DNA of 64,000 nucleotides, taken from NCBI RefSeq assembly GCF_004337985.1, contig NC_043741.1:6843937-6907936 (forward strand), written 5' to 3'. Made by a program: the position numbers and the translations under genes. Positions 47,206 to 56,898 of the stretch are shown here, piece by piece (positions within the stretch are counted from its first letter, which is position 1; every line of letters starts with the position of its first letter). The notes beneath the pieces were generated by a model. The model was not told the DNA's origin, ran no database searches, and saw only the letters and a program-made list of their open reading frames with translations. The DNA comes from Pyricularia pennisetigena (lineage: Eukaryota; Ascomycota; Sordariomycetes; Magnaporthales; Pyriculariaceae).

Positions 47206-49143
47206 ATGGCTTCATTTCCTGACGCCAACGATGGCAGCGTTCCCACACGCATCACGGTCAAGTGCTGCCATGGCGACTGCGCAGAATCAGCTGCCTACGG
47301 GTTTCCCCTTTGTTTTTTGCATTTGAAATATCACAATGCTCCTCTGATAAGCATGTTTAACAAGAACAAAAACTACCACAACGACAACGACAACAGCAAA
47401 GAGGACCAATCAACGGCCTCTGACGATTCTCCGGCAGCAAGTCGTGAGTCGTCGAAACCAACATCTGGGGGTCTTCCTGTCATGTCCAACTCGCGTGCAG
47501 AGCCGATTCGCAAAAGACTCGACGGTAGGGCCACAGCCAGAAAGACCATCAACTTGCCACGTGCGTCGCCCATGGCTCCCATCACAAGCCGGCCTAGCCA
47601 GGCAAGCAGCTCATCCGCCCTGAATGGGGACACCTTACCCAGTGAGCCTAGTAGAAAGAAACGTCGTGTGGATCCCAGCAGCACCACTGGCGACGAAACC
47701 GGGACACCAGCTTCTGGCTTCGGGCCGGCTGGTCATCCCCTGCGTGATTCGCGTTCAAATCGTGACCTTTTCGGTTCTGGAAAGTCCACCAGAGGTCTAC
47801 GGGAGACGCCGGCAAGTAGTTTCTATGGCCACAGTCCCACAGTCAGTGAGGTTTCCAAGAACCGGACTCCTGTTGTCGAACTCAGAGACTTGCTTCAGGC
47901 AGACAAGGAACAAACGCCGGGCTCGGAACCATCAAATTCGAAAGCACCAGCGCCGGTTGTAGAACCGTCACCCAAGGTGTTTAACCAAGGCCCTGCCAAG
48001 TACTGGGAGGAGCACAAGGCCATGTTGACATCCCCAACAGGCCCGCAACTGACCCACGAGCGCCAATTACACGAGGAGCAGGCAATGAAAGCACCTGCAG
48101 TCTCGACCTCATTTGATGGCACATATGATATTTCTGGGAGCACTGTTACGCCAGGCAGTCAACAGCCCAATACCCATTCCGTCAATTCACACCAGTCGCC
48201 TTTTTCAATATCAAGCCAGTCAATGAGTTCTGGCGGCAGCTCTGACACGTTGGCTCCTCAGATGCAAAAGCACCTTTTGAGGCTGTATTCAGAGAACCAG
48301 TCTCAGCATACGGGGCAGGATTTGAGCCTGGACACGGGGCAAGGTTTGAATGTGTCGAACCAAAGGCGCGTTCTCTTCCCAGGTGCGACGCAGGCTGCGT
48401 CCCAGAATCCCAAGTCACAAGCAAAACACACGCACAATGTTGAACAGCCAGCAGTGGCTCGACGACTACTTCGCTGCATCAAACGGGATATACAAGCAAG
48501 CACGAATGAAACATCCAACGCAGAATCAGAAGCGCTGCCCGTTGAGGAGAGGCGCCGCTGGCTGCTTGCAGTGGATGCGCAGCCCGTGTTTGACAATCTA
48601 ATCTATAGCCAAAGCGCTGCACAACTGGCACCTCCACGAAATGTACATTTACCACCGCGCACGGAACCACCAGAGGCACGAAGCGCTCCGCTTTTCGCAG
48701 CCCTCAACCCACAGTCACATTGGTGTCGACCGCGCTCAAAGGCTTGGCTCGAAAAGAAGGAATCCGAGATAGAGTCGAGAGCAGACCGGAAGGAAAGGTT
48801 TGGCATGGCAATCGAGAGTCTCGCCGTCCGCAGACGAGAGGAGGCCACTGCCAATCCCGCCCCGGCGCTAGCACGTGACCCATTCCCGGTGCAAGCCAAC
48901 GGCAGGAGTCGTGGGAAAAGCAATGCTAAAAGACCCTCCAGAGGAGGAGAATCCGGACACGCGACGAATGGCCTGAGCAAAAACACGTCCGCACTGGCGC
49001 GCATGAGAGCGCAATTCGACGCCTGGGATATTCAGGTCTGGGAAAAGGACAAAGAGCAGACCCGCAAGGACGAGGAGATGGCGCAGGCTGTTCTGTCATC
49101 TGTCCCTGGGAAGCGCGCGAGGCGTAAAGGCAATGGCAAATAA
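47206..49143 (+). CDS. Unrecognised protein with an N-terminal Cys/His cluster
   Basis: A single-exon ORF of 645 residues starting at ATG 47206. I do not recognise the family. Residues about 19-43 contain a compact Cys/His cluster (KCCHGDC, nine residues, CFLHLKYH) that could bind zinc. The middle is disordered and rich in Ser, Pro, Gln and charged residues, with a basic KKRR patch (about residue 150) that could act as a nuclear localisation signal. The C-terminal third looks more ordered and conserved in style: LPVEERRRWLLAVDAQPVF, ALNPQSHWCRPRSKAWLEK, then a charged helix (ESEIESRADRKERFGMAIE) and the end LARMRAQFDAWDIQVWEKD with a basic tail. No signal peptide or membrane segment. Coding composition and length make it a genuine gene; a nuclear or chromatin role is a guess only. 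Confidence 0.75.
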   Translation: MASFPDANDGSVPTRITVKCCHGDCAESAAYGFPLCFLHLKYHNAPLISMFNKNKNYHNDNDNSKEDQSTASDDSPAASRESSKPTSGGLPVMSNSRAEPIRKRLDGRATARKTINLPRASPMAPITSRPSQASSSSALNGDTLPSEPSRKKRRVDPSSTTGDETGTPASGFGPAGHPLRDSRSNRDLFGSGKSTRGLRETPASSFYGHSPTVSEVSKNRTPVVELRDLLQADKEQTPGSEPSNSKAPAPVVEPSPKVFNQGPAKYWEEHKAMLTSPTGPQLTHERQLHEEQAMKAPAVSTSFDGTYDISGSTVTPGSQQPNTHSVNSHQSPFSISSQSMSSGGSSDTLAPQMQKHLLRLYSENQSQHTGQDLSLDTGQGLNVSNQRRVLFPGATQAASQNPKSQAKHTHNVEQPAVARRLLRCIKRDIQASTNETSNAESEALPVEERRRWLLAVDAQPVFDNLIYSQSAAQLAPPRNVHLPPRTEPPEARSAPLFAALNPQSHWCRPRSKAWLEKKESEIESRADRKERFGMAIESLAVRRREEATANPAPALARDPFPVQANGRSRGKSNAKRPSRGGESGHATNGLSKNTSALARMRAQFDAWDIQVWEKDKEQTRKDEEMAQAVLSSVPGKRARRKGNGK

Positions 49144-51738
49144 ATCTCGCTACTATACACGCGAAGCACGACTGACTCTGACGCGCAAGCGGTGCGCGGA
49201 AATTGGACCGCGTAGAGGGGCTGGTGGGGAGTTTCTAATATTCGAGAGAGCACGAGCAAAGAGCAGAGACAGGAGTCAAGCAAGTGTTGAGAAAAGCAAG
49301 ACACGGGAACGTTTTCGCACGCGCGATCACCAGTACCAAAGCGCGAGTGATATTTTTTTTGAAATAATGTTGGCAAGAGAAAACGAAAACCCCATTCGAT
49401 TAACCAAAGTGAGCATGGTGCATTAACTTTGCTACAATATGTTAGCGTGGTACGCGTAGCTGCAGTGAGGTTAGGATCCCCCGGTCTAGACTAATACTAT
49501 AATGGGTATGTGCAATCTCTAGCGTTACTATTGTCGGTAACTTTGTTCAAGAAGTGGAAATGATTTCCACATCACGATGCATTGGGTTTTTGTCAGTAAA
49601 CGATCCTGAATTTTACTCAAGCAAATGGTAAATCAAGGCACCTTGAGAAACTATGTCATGTCCCATCGGCTTGTTTATATCATCTATATCTAGTATGATA
49701 TATCTCTTTTTTTTTTTTTTTTCAAAATGCTGTCCCTGACATGGGACGTCGTGTGGATCAATCAATCGAATAAGTCGAGGGAATATTCAAACGATACTCA
49801 CCGCGATGTCGGCAGATGCCTGCCGCAGGATCGTCTCGTCTACTCTACTCGCAAAATACCCAATTAGGTAATTTTTGGACTATTTCTAGAACTAGCTTTA
49901 ATTTGAACGAAGTTTTTTTATTTTTTTTATTTTTTGTTCGGTCTGTCAGATTGATTTCTATCCGACATTCTGTTGCTTTTATTTCTTTTTCGGTATAGTG
50001 TTGCCGAAAAAAGGCTTGAACAAAAGCCAAGACAGCTCACCTGCATCGAAGGGAAGAAAAAGAAAAAGAAAACAGCCAACGAATTCGCCAGCGAAACGAC
50101 CTTGATGGCGCCCAGGTGGGGGGCCACAACTTAAGCCTTTGGATTGACGGCGACCGAACCACTAAAAAGCAGGGCCCTTTTACTATATAGTATATAAAAA
50201 AAGGCCCTTTTCCCGAGTTAGCGCCTGAGTAAGCCTGGGGTGGCAGGGCAGCGTAGTAATCTGTCTCTGTTGTTGGCCAACCCTTGCATGCTCTTTCTCC
50301 ACACGACAAGTTTGCGCCCACCCTCGCGGCTCTTTTTTATTTTATTTTTTTATTTTTTTGAGAAAAAAAAAATCAGAGACCAGACGAGCGTGCGCGGCGT
50401 GAGCGAGTTAGATGCTTGACCGGTAAGATGGAGCGAGCAACGGGTGGATTGGTTTTCTTTATTAGGGTCGCGTGGGACTCTTGTTTTTCTCCGGCAGATT
50501 GCGTAGCCTGCCAGAGAATTTGTTACAGGCGCTCTATACTCCTTGTTAATTGTATTTGATGTTTTACGGTGAGTTTCCTCTGGGAGGATCCTCTTTCGCT
50601 TCTATGCTTCGTGTCTCTCTGAAACGAGCTCCCGTGAATCCCGACAATATTTGGACAGCATGTTGAATAATGTTAGCGGGATTGCCACGTAAGCTACTTG
50701 GTCTCTGGGCTACTCGCCCAGGTATTATTCGTATTTTTTTCTTCTTGTAATATTTGATTATTTCTTTGGGTGTTGTCAACTATACTATGTGGTAAAGCAA
50801 CGACGGTGGAATACCCCGAGCTTGACGAGCCAAGACGGGGCACGGGAAGTTTGATCCTTCCCGCACAAATAGCCAAAAAGTAAAAAGCTGGACTGGTTTA
50901 GACTCGAACTAGATCGAGGGGTTTACATCGAGGACGGAATAGTTGGTAAATACCGCGTGTGCATGCTACGTATGTGTATGCCACTAATGCCCCTATAGGT
51001 AGGTTTCCGAGCCTTCCAATCGGCTAGCATACCAGTTTTTTTTTTTTTTTTCTGGAATGTACTGGTATGGGTATGTGCGTGTGAGTGTTTTAAAAGCCAA
51101 ATTTAGCTTCGGATAGAGCGATATTTCACGACTAATTGATTGCCCAATTCTCTGATGGGGTCATATGCGTCACCTCCACTGAACAAGGGGCCCGGGCATC
51201 CATCATCTTGCCGCCTGGCACCTACCCTCCTTCCTCTTGAGTGGTGTGGTCGATTTGCTCCGCCCGAGATGATGGAGTGGGTCCCATGCCTGTCTGAAGC
51301 CGACCGCAATGGGCCTGACCCCCACAGCTCAGGCAACATTAAGCCCTTTTGGCTGACTAGTCCGCTGCGGCTCATCGGCGCCGCGCCCCCGGGCTGTACC
51401 TTGTTGCCAAGACGTAAATAGGGCTGGCGCCTACATGCTTAAAATGTCTTTGATGCGCCTGCTTTTTGAACGCGCCTTGATTAATTGTTCTTTTACCGTC
51501 TGGTCTTTTTTAATGCTTATTCTGTGTTTTGCTTTTTCTTTTTGGTAATTTGTTTTTGTAGGTCCTGATAGACCTACCCGTGGCTGTTTAGGGAGGGTAT
51601 AGCAGCTTGCTATTCTCTCGCCTTATTCCCAGCTACAACTCAAAAACGACAAGGCGTTATACTTGTAGTTGTTAGTGTAGGTATTTGCCCTACGCTACGA
51701 ACAAGAGAACGAGAAAAAAAAAAAAAACATACCAAAAG
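49144..51738. other. Intergenic region upstream of phospholipase B
   Basis: 2.6 kb with only short ORFs. Poly(T) tracts lie near 49706-49722 and 51037-51050; a T/A-rich patch lies at 50330-50370. The last 600 bases, including a GC-rich block (51140-51400), are probably the promoter and leader of the phospholipase gene. Nothing else can be supported. Confidence 0.55.
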
Positions 51739-53769
51739 ATGCGCTTCTTTCACATACTCTCAATACTCGCCGCGGCCTCAGCACACGCAAAACCCATCGA
51801 CATTTCACAGCGACAACAAGAACTACGGTTAGAAGAAGGAGAGGCAATAGAACGTCGAGCCCTGCCCATCTCGCCATCCGGAGGATATGCGCCAGTTTCG
51901 GAATCATGCCCGACGCAAGGGCCGACGGTGAGGAGCGCGGCTAGCGGTCTTAGCGCCGAGGAGACAGCATGGCTGGTTAACCGGCGCAAGAACACGGTCA
52001 AGCCGATGGCCGACTTCCTGGCGCGGGCCAACATCCAGGATTTCAACGCTTCCGACTACGTTTCGCGTTTCCAAGGTGAAATATCTTCGCTGCCAAACAT
52101 TGCTCTTGCTTTCAGTGGAGGTGGGTATAGAGCCTTGTTGAACGGGGCGGGATTTATCAAGGCTGCCGACGACAGGACACCAGGAACAACCGAGCCAGGC
52201 GGCATTGGGGGTCTTTTGCAGGCTTCGACATACATGTCGGGCCTGTCTGGAGGTAGCTGGCTTCTTGGGTCCGTCTTCAACAACAACTTCTCAACCATTG
52301 GCCAACTGCAAGAGAACCCGAACGTGTGGAAGTTTGACCATTCAATATTTGGGGGCCCAAAGACGAGCGGCAACGCAATCAAGAAGATCATTGACTCGGC
52401 TTCCTATTGGAAGGATATCATCGGAGACGTTGACAAGAAGAAAAAGGCCGGTTTCAGTACTTCAATCACCGATTACTGGGGCCGGGCTCTTTCGTACCAG
52501 CTCATCGACGCCGCGAACGGCGGAGACCAGTATCTGTTCTCGTCCATCGCGCAAACTCCCGACTTCCAGATGGGCAACAGCCCCTTTCCCATCATCGTCG
52601 CCAACGGCCGCAAGCCCGATTCCGTCATCATTTCGCTCAACTCGACAGTGTTCGAGTTCAACCCGTTCGAGTTGGGGACCTGGGATCCCACAACCTCTGG
52701 GTTTGCGCCTCTCTCGTATGTTGGATCCGACTTCGAGGGCGGCGTCGTCCCGTCCAGCGGCAAATGTGTGCGCGGCTTGGACCAGTCGTCTTTTATCATG
52801 GGCACCAGTTCATCGCTCTTCAATGCAATATTGCTCCGTATCGAACAAAACAACACGGGCAACAACTTTCCTTCTGTTCCAGAGTCCCTCGTCAAGCTTG
52901 TCAAGGCCATCGCCCCCTCGATCCAGGCCGAAAACAGAGATGTTGCTACTTGGAAGCCAAACCCCTTCTTCGGTTTCCATGCCGAAACGGCCGGCGGCAT
53001 CGCCTCGTCCGCCGAGCTGTCCTTGGTCGACGGTGGCCTTGACGGGCAGAACATTCCCCTGCAGCCCCTGATCCAGCCGGCACGCCAGGTCGACGTCATT
53101 TACGCCATCGATTCATCGGCCGACACCACCAGCAGCTGGCCGAACGGCACCTCCATCCTCCACACCTTTCGGCGTTCCCAGAGCCCGATGGGCAACGGCG
53201 TGCAGTTCCCCGCCGTCCCGGACGCCAACAGCTTCGTCAACCTCGGCCTCAACAACCGCCCGACCTTTTTCGGCTGCAACACGACCGCCTTCGAGGGGTC
53301 CCAGACGCCGCCTCTGGTCGTCTACATGCCCAACGCGCCGTACTCGGCCTTTTCCAACGCGACGACCTTTACGATGAAGTACGAGGAGCAGCGGCGAGAC
53401 TCGATCATCGCCAACGCCTTTGACGGCGCCACCCAGGGCCTCGGCAGCCTCGACAAGGAGTGGCCCGCCTGCGTCGCCTGCGCGGCCCTGCACCGCAGCA
53501 TGCTGCGCACCAAGACGGATATTCCGGCCCAGTGCCAATCGTGCTTCTCCCGCTACTGCTGGGACGGCAAGACGGATACCACCCCGCGGACCAAGGATTT
53601 CTACCAGCCCACGCTCAAGCTCACCAGCGGAGGATCGCAGCCGCCGCAGGGCGACCTGGGAAGTGAGCCAGAGAAGAAGTCAGTTTCCGGTAAGCTACTA
53701 GTGCCTCGGAGCGGTGGCATGATGGCAGGTTCCCTTGCTGGAATGGCCATCATGTTTGCCATGCTCTAG
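51739..53769 (+). CDS. Phospholipase B / lysophospholipase, secreted with GPI-type C-terminus
   Basis: A single exon of 676 residues. I chose the ATG at 51739 (MRFFHILSILAAASAHA) because it starts a clean signal peptide; an in-frame ATG 18 codons upstream would add a Lys/Arg-rich head. Catalytic elements of the fungal PLB family (cPLA2-like fold) are all present: the oxyanion Arg in SGGGYRA (R131), the nucleophile Ser in GLSGGSW (S170) and the Asp in LVDGGLDGQN (D431). Many NxS/T sequons and cysteines (SESCPTQGPTVR; the CVACAALHRSM and CQSCFSRYCWDG blocks) fit an extracellular enzyme. The C-terminus is a Ser/Gly stretch followed by a hydrophobic tail (GSLAGMAIMFAML), typical of GPI anchoring. 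Known reaction: removal of both acyl chains from phospholipids and of the acyl chain from lysophospholipids, at the cell wall or outside. The length is usual for the family. Confidence 0.95.
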   Translation: MRFFHILSILAAASAHAKPIDISQRQQELRLEEGEAIERRALPISPSGGYAPVSESCPTQGPTVRSAASGLSAEETAWLVNRRKNTVKPMADFLARANIQDFNASDYVSRFQGEISSLPNIALAFSGGGYRALLNGAGFIKAADDRTPGTTEPGGIGGLLQASTYMSGLSGGSWLLGSVFNNNFSTIGQLQENPNVWKFDHSIFGGPKTSGNAIKKIIDSASYWKDIIGDVDKKKKAGFSTSITDYWGRALSYQLIDAANGGDQYLFSSIAQTPDFQMGNSPFPIIVANGRKPDSVIISLNSTVFEFNPFELGTWDPTTSGFAPLSYVGSDFEGGVVPSSGKCVRGLDQSSFIMGTSSSLFNAILLRIEQNNTGNNFPSVPESLVKLVKAIAPSIQAENRDVATWKPNPFFGFHAETAGGIASSAELSLVDGGLDGQNIPLQPLIQPARQVDVIYAIDSSADTTSSWPNGTSILHTFRRSQSPMGNGVQFPAVPDANSFVNLGLNNRPTFFGCNTTAFEGSQTPPLVVYMPNAPYSAFSNATTFTMKYEEQRRDSIIANAFDGATQGLGSLDKEWPACVACAALHRSMLRTKTDIPAQCQSCFSRYCWDGKTDTTPRTKDFYQPTLKLTSGGSQPPQGDLGSEPEKKSVSGKLLVPRSGGMMAGSLAGMAIMFAML

Positions 53770-55071
53770 TTTTGAGGGTCCCCTGAGTCAGAGACCAGGG
53801 ATTTTCCTTTCTTTCATTTGATATGTTTTTTTTTTCTTTTCCTTTTTTGTTTTCTAACTCTTTTTCTCTATTTTTTTCCTTGTCTTTCTTTCTTAGCTCT
53901 GGCAAAGGTTAGAAGTTTTTTTTTAGGTTAATATCGTTCTCGATCGAGATTCTTATGAGCCACGACTCTGTTCGGTCACAACATCTCCCTTGAACTGGTT
54001 TCCGATAAACCATTCTGTGAGATGTGAAAAAAAAAAAAAGAAAAAAAAGAAAAAAACCTCCCATCAACTTTCTACGTCAATATTGTTTTATATTAATATT
54101 GCGCGTCTACATTTCATTACTATCATTACTATTATTATTATTATTATTTTATACCCATGCATTTCGTTTTTCTTTTTTGTTGCAATCTTTTATTTTCCAT
54201 TACGTCGCACTCTTTCACATCCGGTTTCTTCCTCGCATAGCTGGGGCATTTGTATGCATTACCTATCGAGCTGGGTTGGCTGTATGGGGCGTTTGGGGCG
54301 TTTGGGGGAGACTTTTTTTTTCGAATCTTTGTCTTTTTTTTTTCCAGCGTGGCGCAATATGGCATATTTGGTACAAGCAGGCTCTTATAGAATTGATTCT
54401 TTTTTTGCTCAACAACATACATGCACATTTTACTATGAGTATATGGTCTTCAAGCTGTATGTCAACTGGCCCTGTAACATTTCTGTGTTGAGGTGCCCTT
54501 TGAACAGACGTCAAAACCAGGAAAGCATATCAGAGCGGACAAGGTGCGGTAAAATAACCCGAAGTGCGGGTGAAGAAGGCAGGTTGTAGTTACTTTTATG
54601 CTTCATGAGAGTTGAGAAGCAAATAAACTCTCAAAGCCCATGCGTTGTAGAAAAAAGAAACAAGTATGCCATCCAGCATGTAAAGCAAAAACCCCAGCAT
54701 GACATGGATCACTCTGACTTGTACTAGCACCCTAACTTTTGTCCCCGCAGGGCAACCCCCTTTAGCAGAGGAGTGTCGGTGCACATTTTGGACGTTGGGA
54801 GTTGGCGATTCGCCATTTTGATTTCTGTCGTTATTTGATCTTGAGGCTTTGGAACTTATCTTGATAGTGACCTAAAAGTAATATTAAATTCTGAGGATTA
54901 ATACCTCCAGCTGCAAATCATTGAGCCGCCGGTTAGACTTTTAGCTGTACAGGAACCGAATTTATACCAACGTTTTTTTTTTTTTTATCTGTAATGAATT
55001 CAACAGTGAAAGCACAGAACTTGGTATAGTTAGAGTTTGCTTTATATTGTTACAGCAAAGGGTCGTCTGGC
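53770..55071. other. Intergenic region before the 5S genes
   Basis: 3' flank of the phospholipase gene, T-rich (53826-53930), with an ATT trinucleotide run at about 54125-54148. No gene supported. Confidence 0.55.
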
Positions 55072-55190
55072 ACATACGACCATACCCACTGGAATACACG
55101 GGATCCCGTCCGCTCTCCCCTAGTTAAACCAGTGAGGGCCGAACTAGTACTCAGGTGGGTGACCACTGGGGAATCCTCGGTGTTGTATGT
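55072..55190 (+). rRNA. 5S ribosomal RNA gene, copy 1
   Basis: 119 bases from ACATACGACCATACCC to GGTGTTGTATGT; the two ends pair to form helix I. Internal landmarks match fungal 5S RNA: GGGATCCCGTCCGCTCTCCC, CCAGTGAGGGCC (polymerase III box A region) and GGTGGGTGACCACTGGGGAATCC (box C region). A T-run terminator follows immediately. Dispersed 5S genes outside the rDNA array are usual in Pezizomycotina. Confidence 0.92.
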
Positions 55191-55369
55191 TTTTGACCTT
55201 TTTTCGTATATTTTTTTTCCGAACGCAATACCTGTGGGTGATATACAATTTTATAATTTTCCCAAGCACAAGGATTGCTTTGTAATTGGGTAAAATGCTA
55301 CGCCGTGCAGGGTGCTGAGTGTTTTTGCCAAATATTAGAGTATAATGCTGCTGTACACGGAGTCCTGAC

Positions 55370-55488
55370 ACATACGACCATACCCACTGGAATATACGGG
55401 ATCCCGTCCGCTCTCCCCTAGTCAAACCAGTGAGGGCCGAACTAGTACTCAGGTGGGTGACCACTGGGGAATCCTCGGTGTTGTATGT
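55370..55488 (+). rRNA. 5S ribosomal RNA gene, copy 2
   Basis: Same length and landmarks as copy 1, 298 bases downstream on the same strand. I see two differences, both C/T: in GGAATACACGGG (copy 1) against GGAATATACGGG, and in CTAGTTAAACC (copy 1) against CTAGTCAAACC. A T-rich terminator follows. The flanking sequences are not similar over length, so the duplication covers little more than the gene itself. Confidence 0.92.
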
Positions 55489-55762
55489 TTTGACCATTTT
55501 TTTCTTTTTATATGTTTGGCCCCTCCAACACATTCGCCGGTCCTCTCTCCTCCCGTTACAATTGCGACCATCGTCTGAATCATCTCCACAAACCTCCCTG
55601 CCAACCCTCTTGCCAATTCAGTCCACTCACAGGGCATTTTTATGGCGGCCAAAATGTTGTTCACAGTCTTTCAACCTGTATTATCAAATGAACGAAACAG
55701 AGATCTTACTGTTGGCAATATCAAGGCCACCCACGCCCATCGCCAGACGAAAAAAAAAAAAA

Positions 55763-55854
55763 NNNNNNNNNNNNNNNNNNNNNNNNNNNNNNNNNNNNNN
55801 NNNNNNNNNNNNNNNNNNNNNNNNNNNNNNNNNNNNNNNNNNNNNNNNNNNNNN
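55763..55854. other. Assembly gap (92 N)
   Basis: N run with poly(A) on both sides, just downstream of the secreted gene on the minus strand. Confidence 0.95.
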
Positions 55855-55913
55855 AAAAAAAAAAAACCTTATCCCCCTTCACCACCCGAGAACCCTAGCG
55901 TTCGAGTAGCCGG

Positions 55914-56564
55914 TCACTGATCGTGATTTCTCCCACAGAAAGCTCCGCGCGGGTTCACGGGGTGGTAACCGATGGCCATTTGTGAAAACCGGCCATCCCA
56001 CCAGTCGGACCATCCCTCGCTGTACAAGCCGCAAACGCCCGTGATAGACTCGTACCTGTACCTGGTCTCTTCGTCGGTGCAATACCCCGAACCGGCATGG
56101 CGGCAGTAAAAGGCCGCGATCCGTTGGCCGTCCCCGTTGGCGATGGCGTAGTGGTGAGTGCCGGCGAATGCCAGCAGGCCTTTGCCGCAGGTTTTACGGA
56201 GCGCAGCGACCGCACGGTCGGTCGGGGCGCTTTGCATCTTGATGTGATCCTTGCATTCGTAGCCCCAATAACGCTTTTGGAGCCGGCTGGGGGTCCTGGG
56301 GGTGCTGGAACGCGCGACGACGTCTGGCTCGGGCTCGGCATTGACGAAGGGCCCGGAAATGTCGCCGACACGGGTGTGGTGGGCCATGCCGGACTCGTCA
56401 ACTTTTACCGAGTATACGCCTTCGGGGAGCTCTTCCGGGATGGTAAAGCCCTGGTCGGCGGTGCCCGAAGAAGTGAACATGCGGGCGGTGGCGTTATCGG
56501 CAGAACCCGAGGCCCAGGCTAGGGCTACAAGGCCGGAGGAGGCGAGGAAGCTGGCGAAACGCAT
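55914..56564 (-). CDS. Secreted six-cysteine protein with KR-processed pro-region (paralog 1)
   Basis: 216 residues, start at ATG 56564. A signal peptide (about residues 1-18) is followed by a pro-region with a conserved block (TIPEELPEGVYSVKVDESG, HHTRVGDI) and a dibasic Kex2-type site at K97-R98. The mature part, about 118 residues from Y99, has six cysteines at 104, 126, 154, 162, 178 and 210. Conserved blocks shared with the paralog at 60204: TDRAVA, YAIANG, GQRIAAFYC, RYRYESI, GWSDWW, AIGY and PVNP. I do not recognise the family. The architecture is that of a processed secreted protein of a plant- or microbe-interacting fungus, such as an effector, antimicrobial or wall-associated protein; function is unknown. 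An upstream intron in the leader is likely (next entry). Confidence 0.85.
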   Translation of the reverse strand: MRFASFLASSGLVALAWASGSADNATARMFTSSGTADQGFTIPEELPEGVYSVKVDESGMAHHTRVGDISGPFVNAEPEPDVVARSSTPRTPSRLQKRYWGYECKDHIKMQSAPTDRAVAALRKTCGKGLLAFAGTHHYAIANGDGQRIAAFYCRHAGSGYCTDEETRYRYESITGVCGLYSEGWSDWWDGRFSQMAIGYHPVNPRGAFCGRNHDQ

Positions 56565-56571
56565 GGTGTTT

Positions 56572-56747
56572 CTATCAAGGTGATTAGTATCGATGGAAAG
56601 CGGTCCCAAGTGTGAAGCGGGTTCCGGGGATGGCAGCGGGGTGGGGCGGGAACATGTCCGTAAATAAAGGACCAAGATATTGAGAGGAGAAGGAGGAGGA
56701 GAAGGAGCAGAGAGGGAATTAGAAAGGGTAGGCAAAACAGTACTTAC
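56572..56747 (-). other. Probable 5'-UTR intron of the secreted gene
   Basis: Donor GTAAGT (rc of 56742-56747) and acceptor TAG (rc of 56572-56574), preceded by a branch-point-like ACTAATC about 15 bases upstream, eight bases before the ATG at 56564. The 176-base length fits the other introns. Inferred from splice signals only. Confidence 0.5.
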
Positions 56748-56890
56748 GATTTAGAGAGTGTAATAGACTGCCGTGTGGTCTCAAAAAGCGAATGTGGTAG
56801 TAAGGCCTGGGTGCTTGTATGTAGACTCTGAGCTGTGCCTGGAGGAAAGAGAGAATGTAGGTGAACTAGATAGAGAAGATGTCGAGGGTC

Positions 56891-56898
56891 TTTATATA
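56891..56898 (-). promoter_or_regulatory. TATA box of the secreted gene
   Basis: TATATAAA on the minus strand, about 330 bases upstream of the ATG and about 145 bases before the proposed UTR intron. The position is reasonable for a leader containing an intron. Confidence 0.4.
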
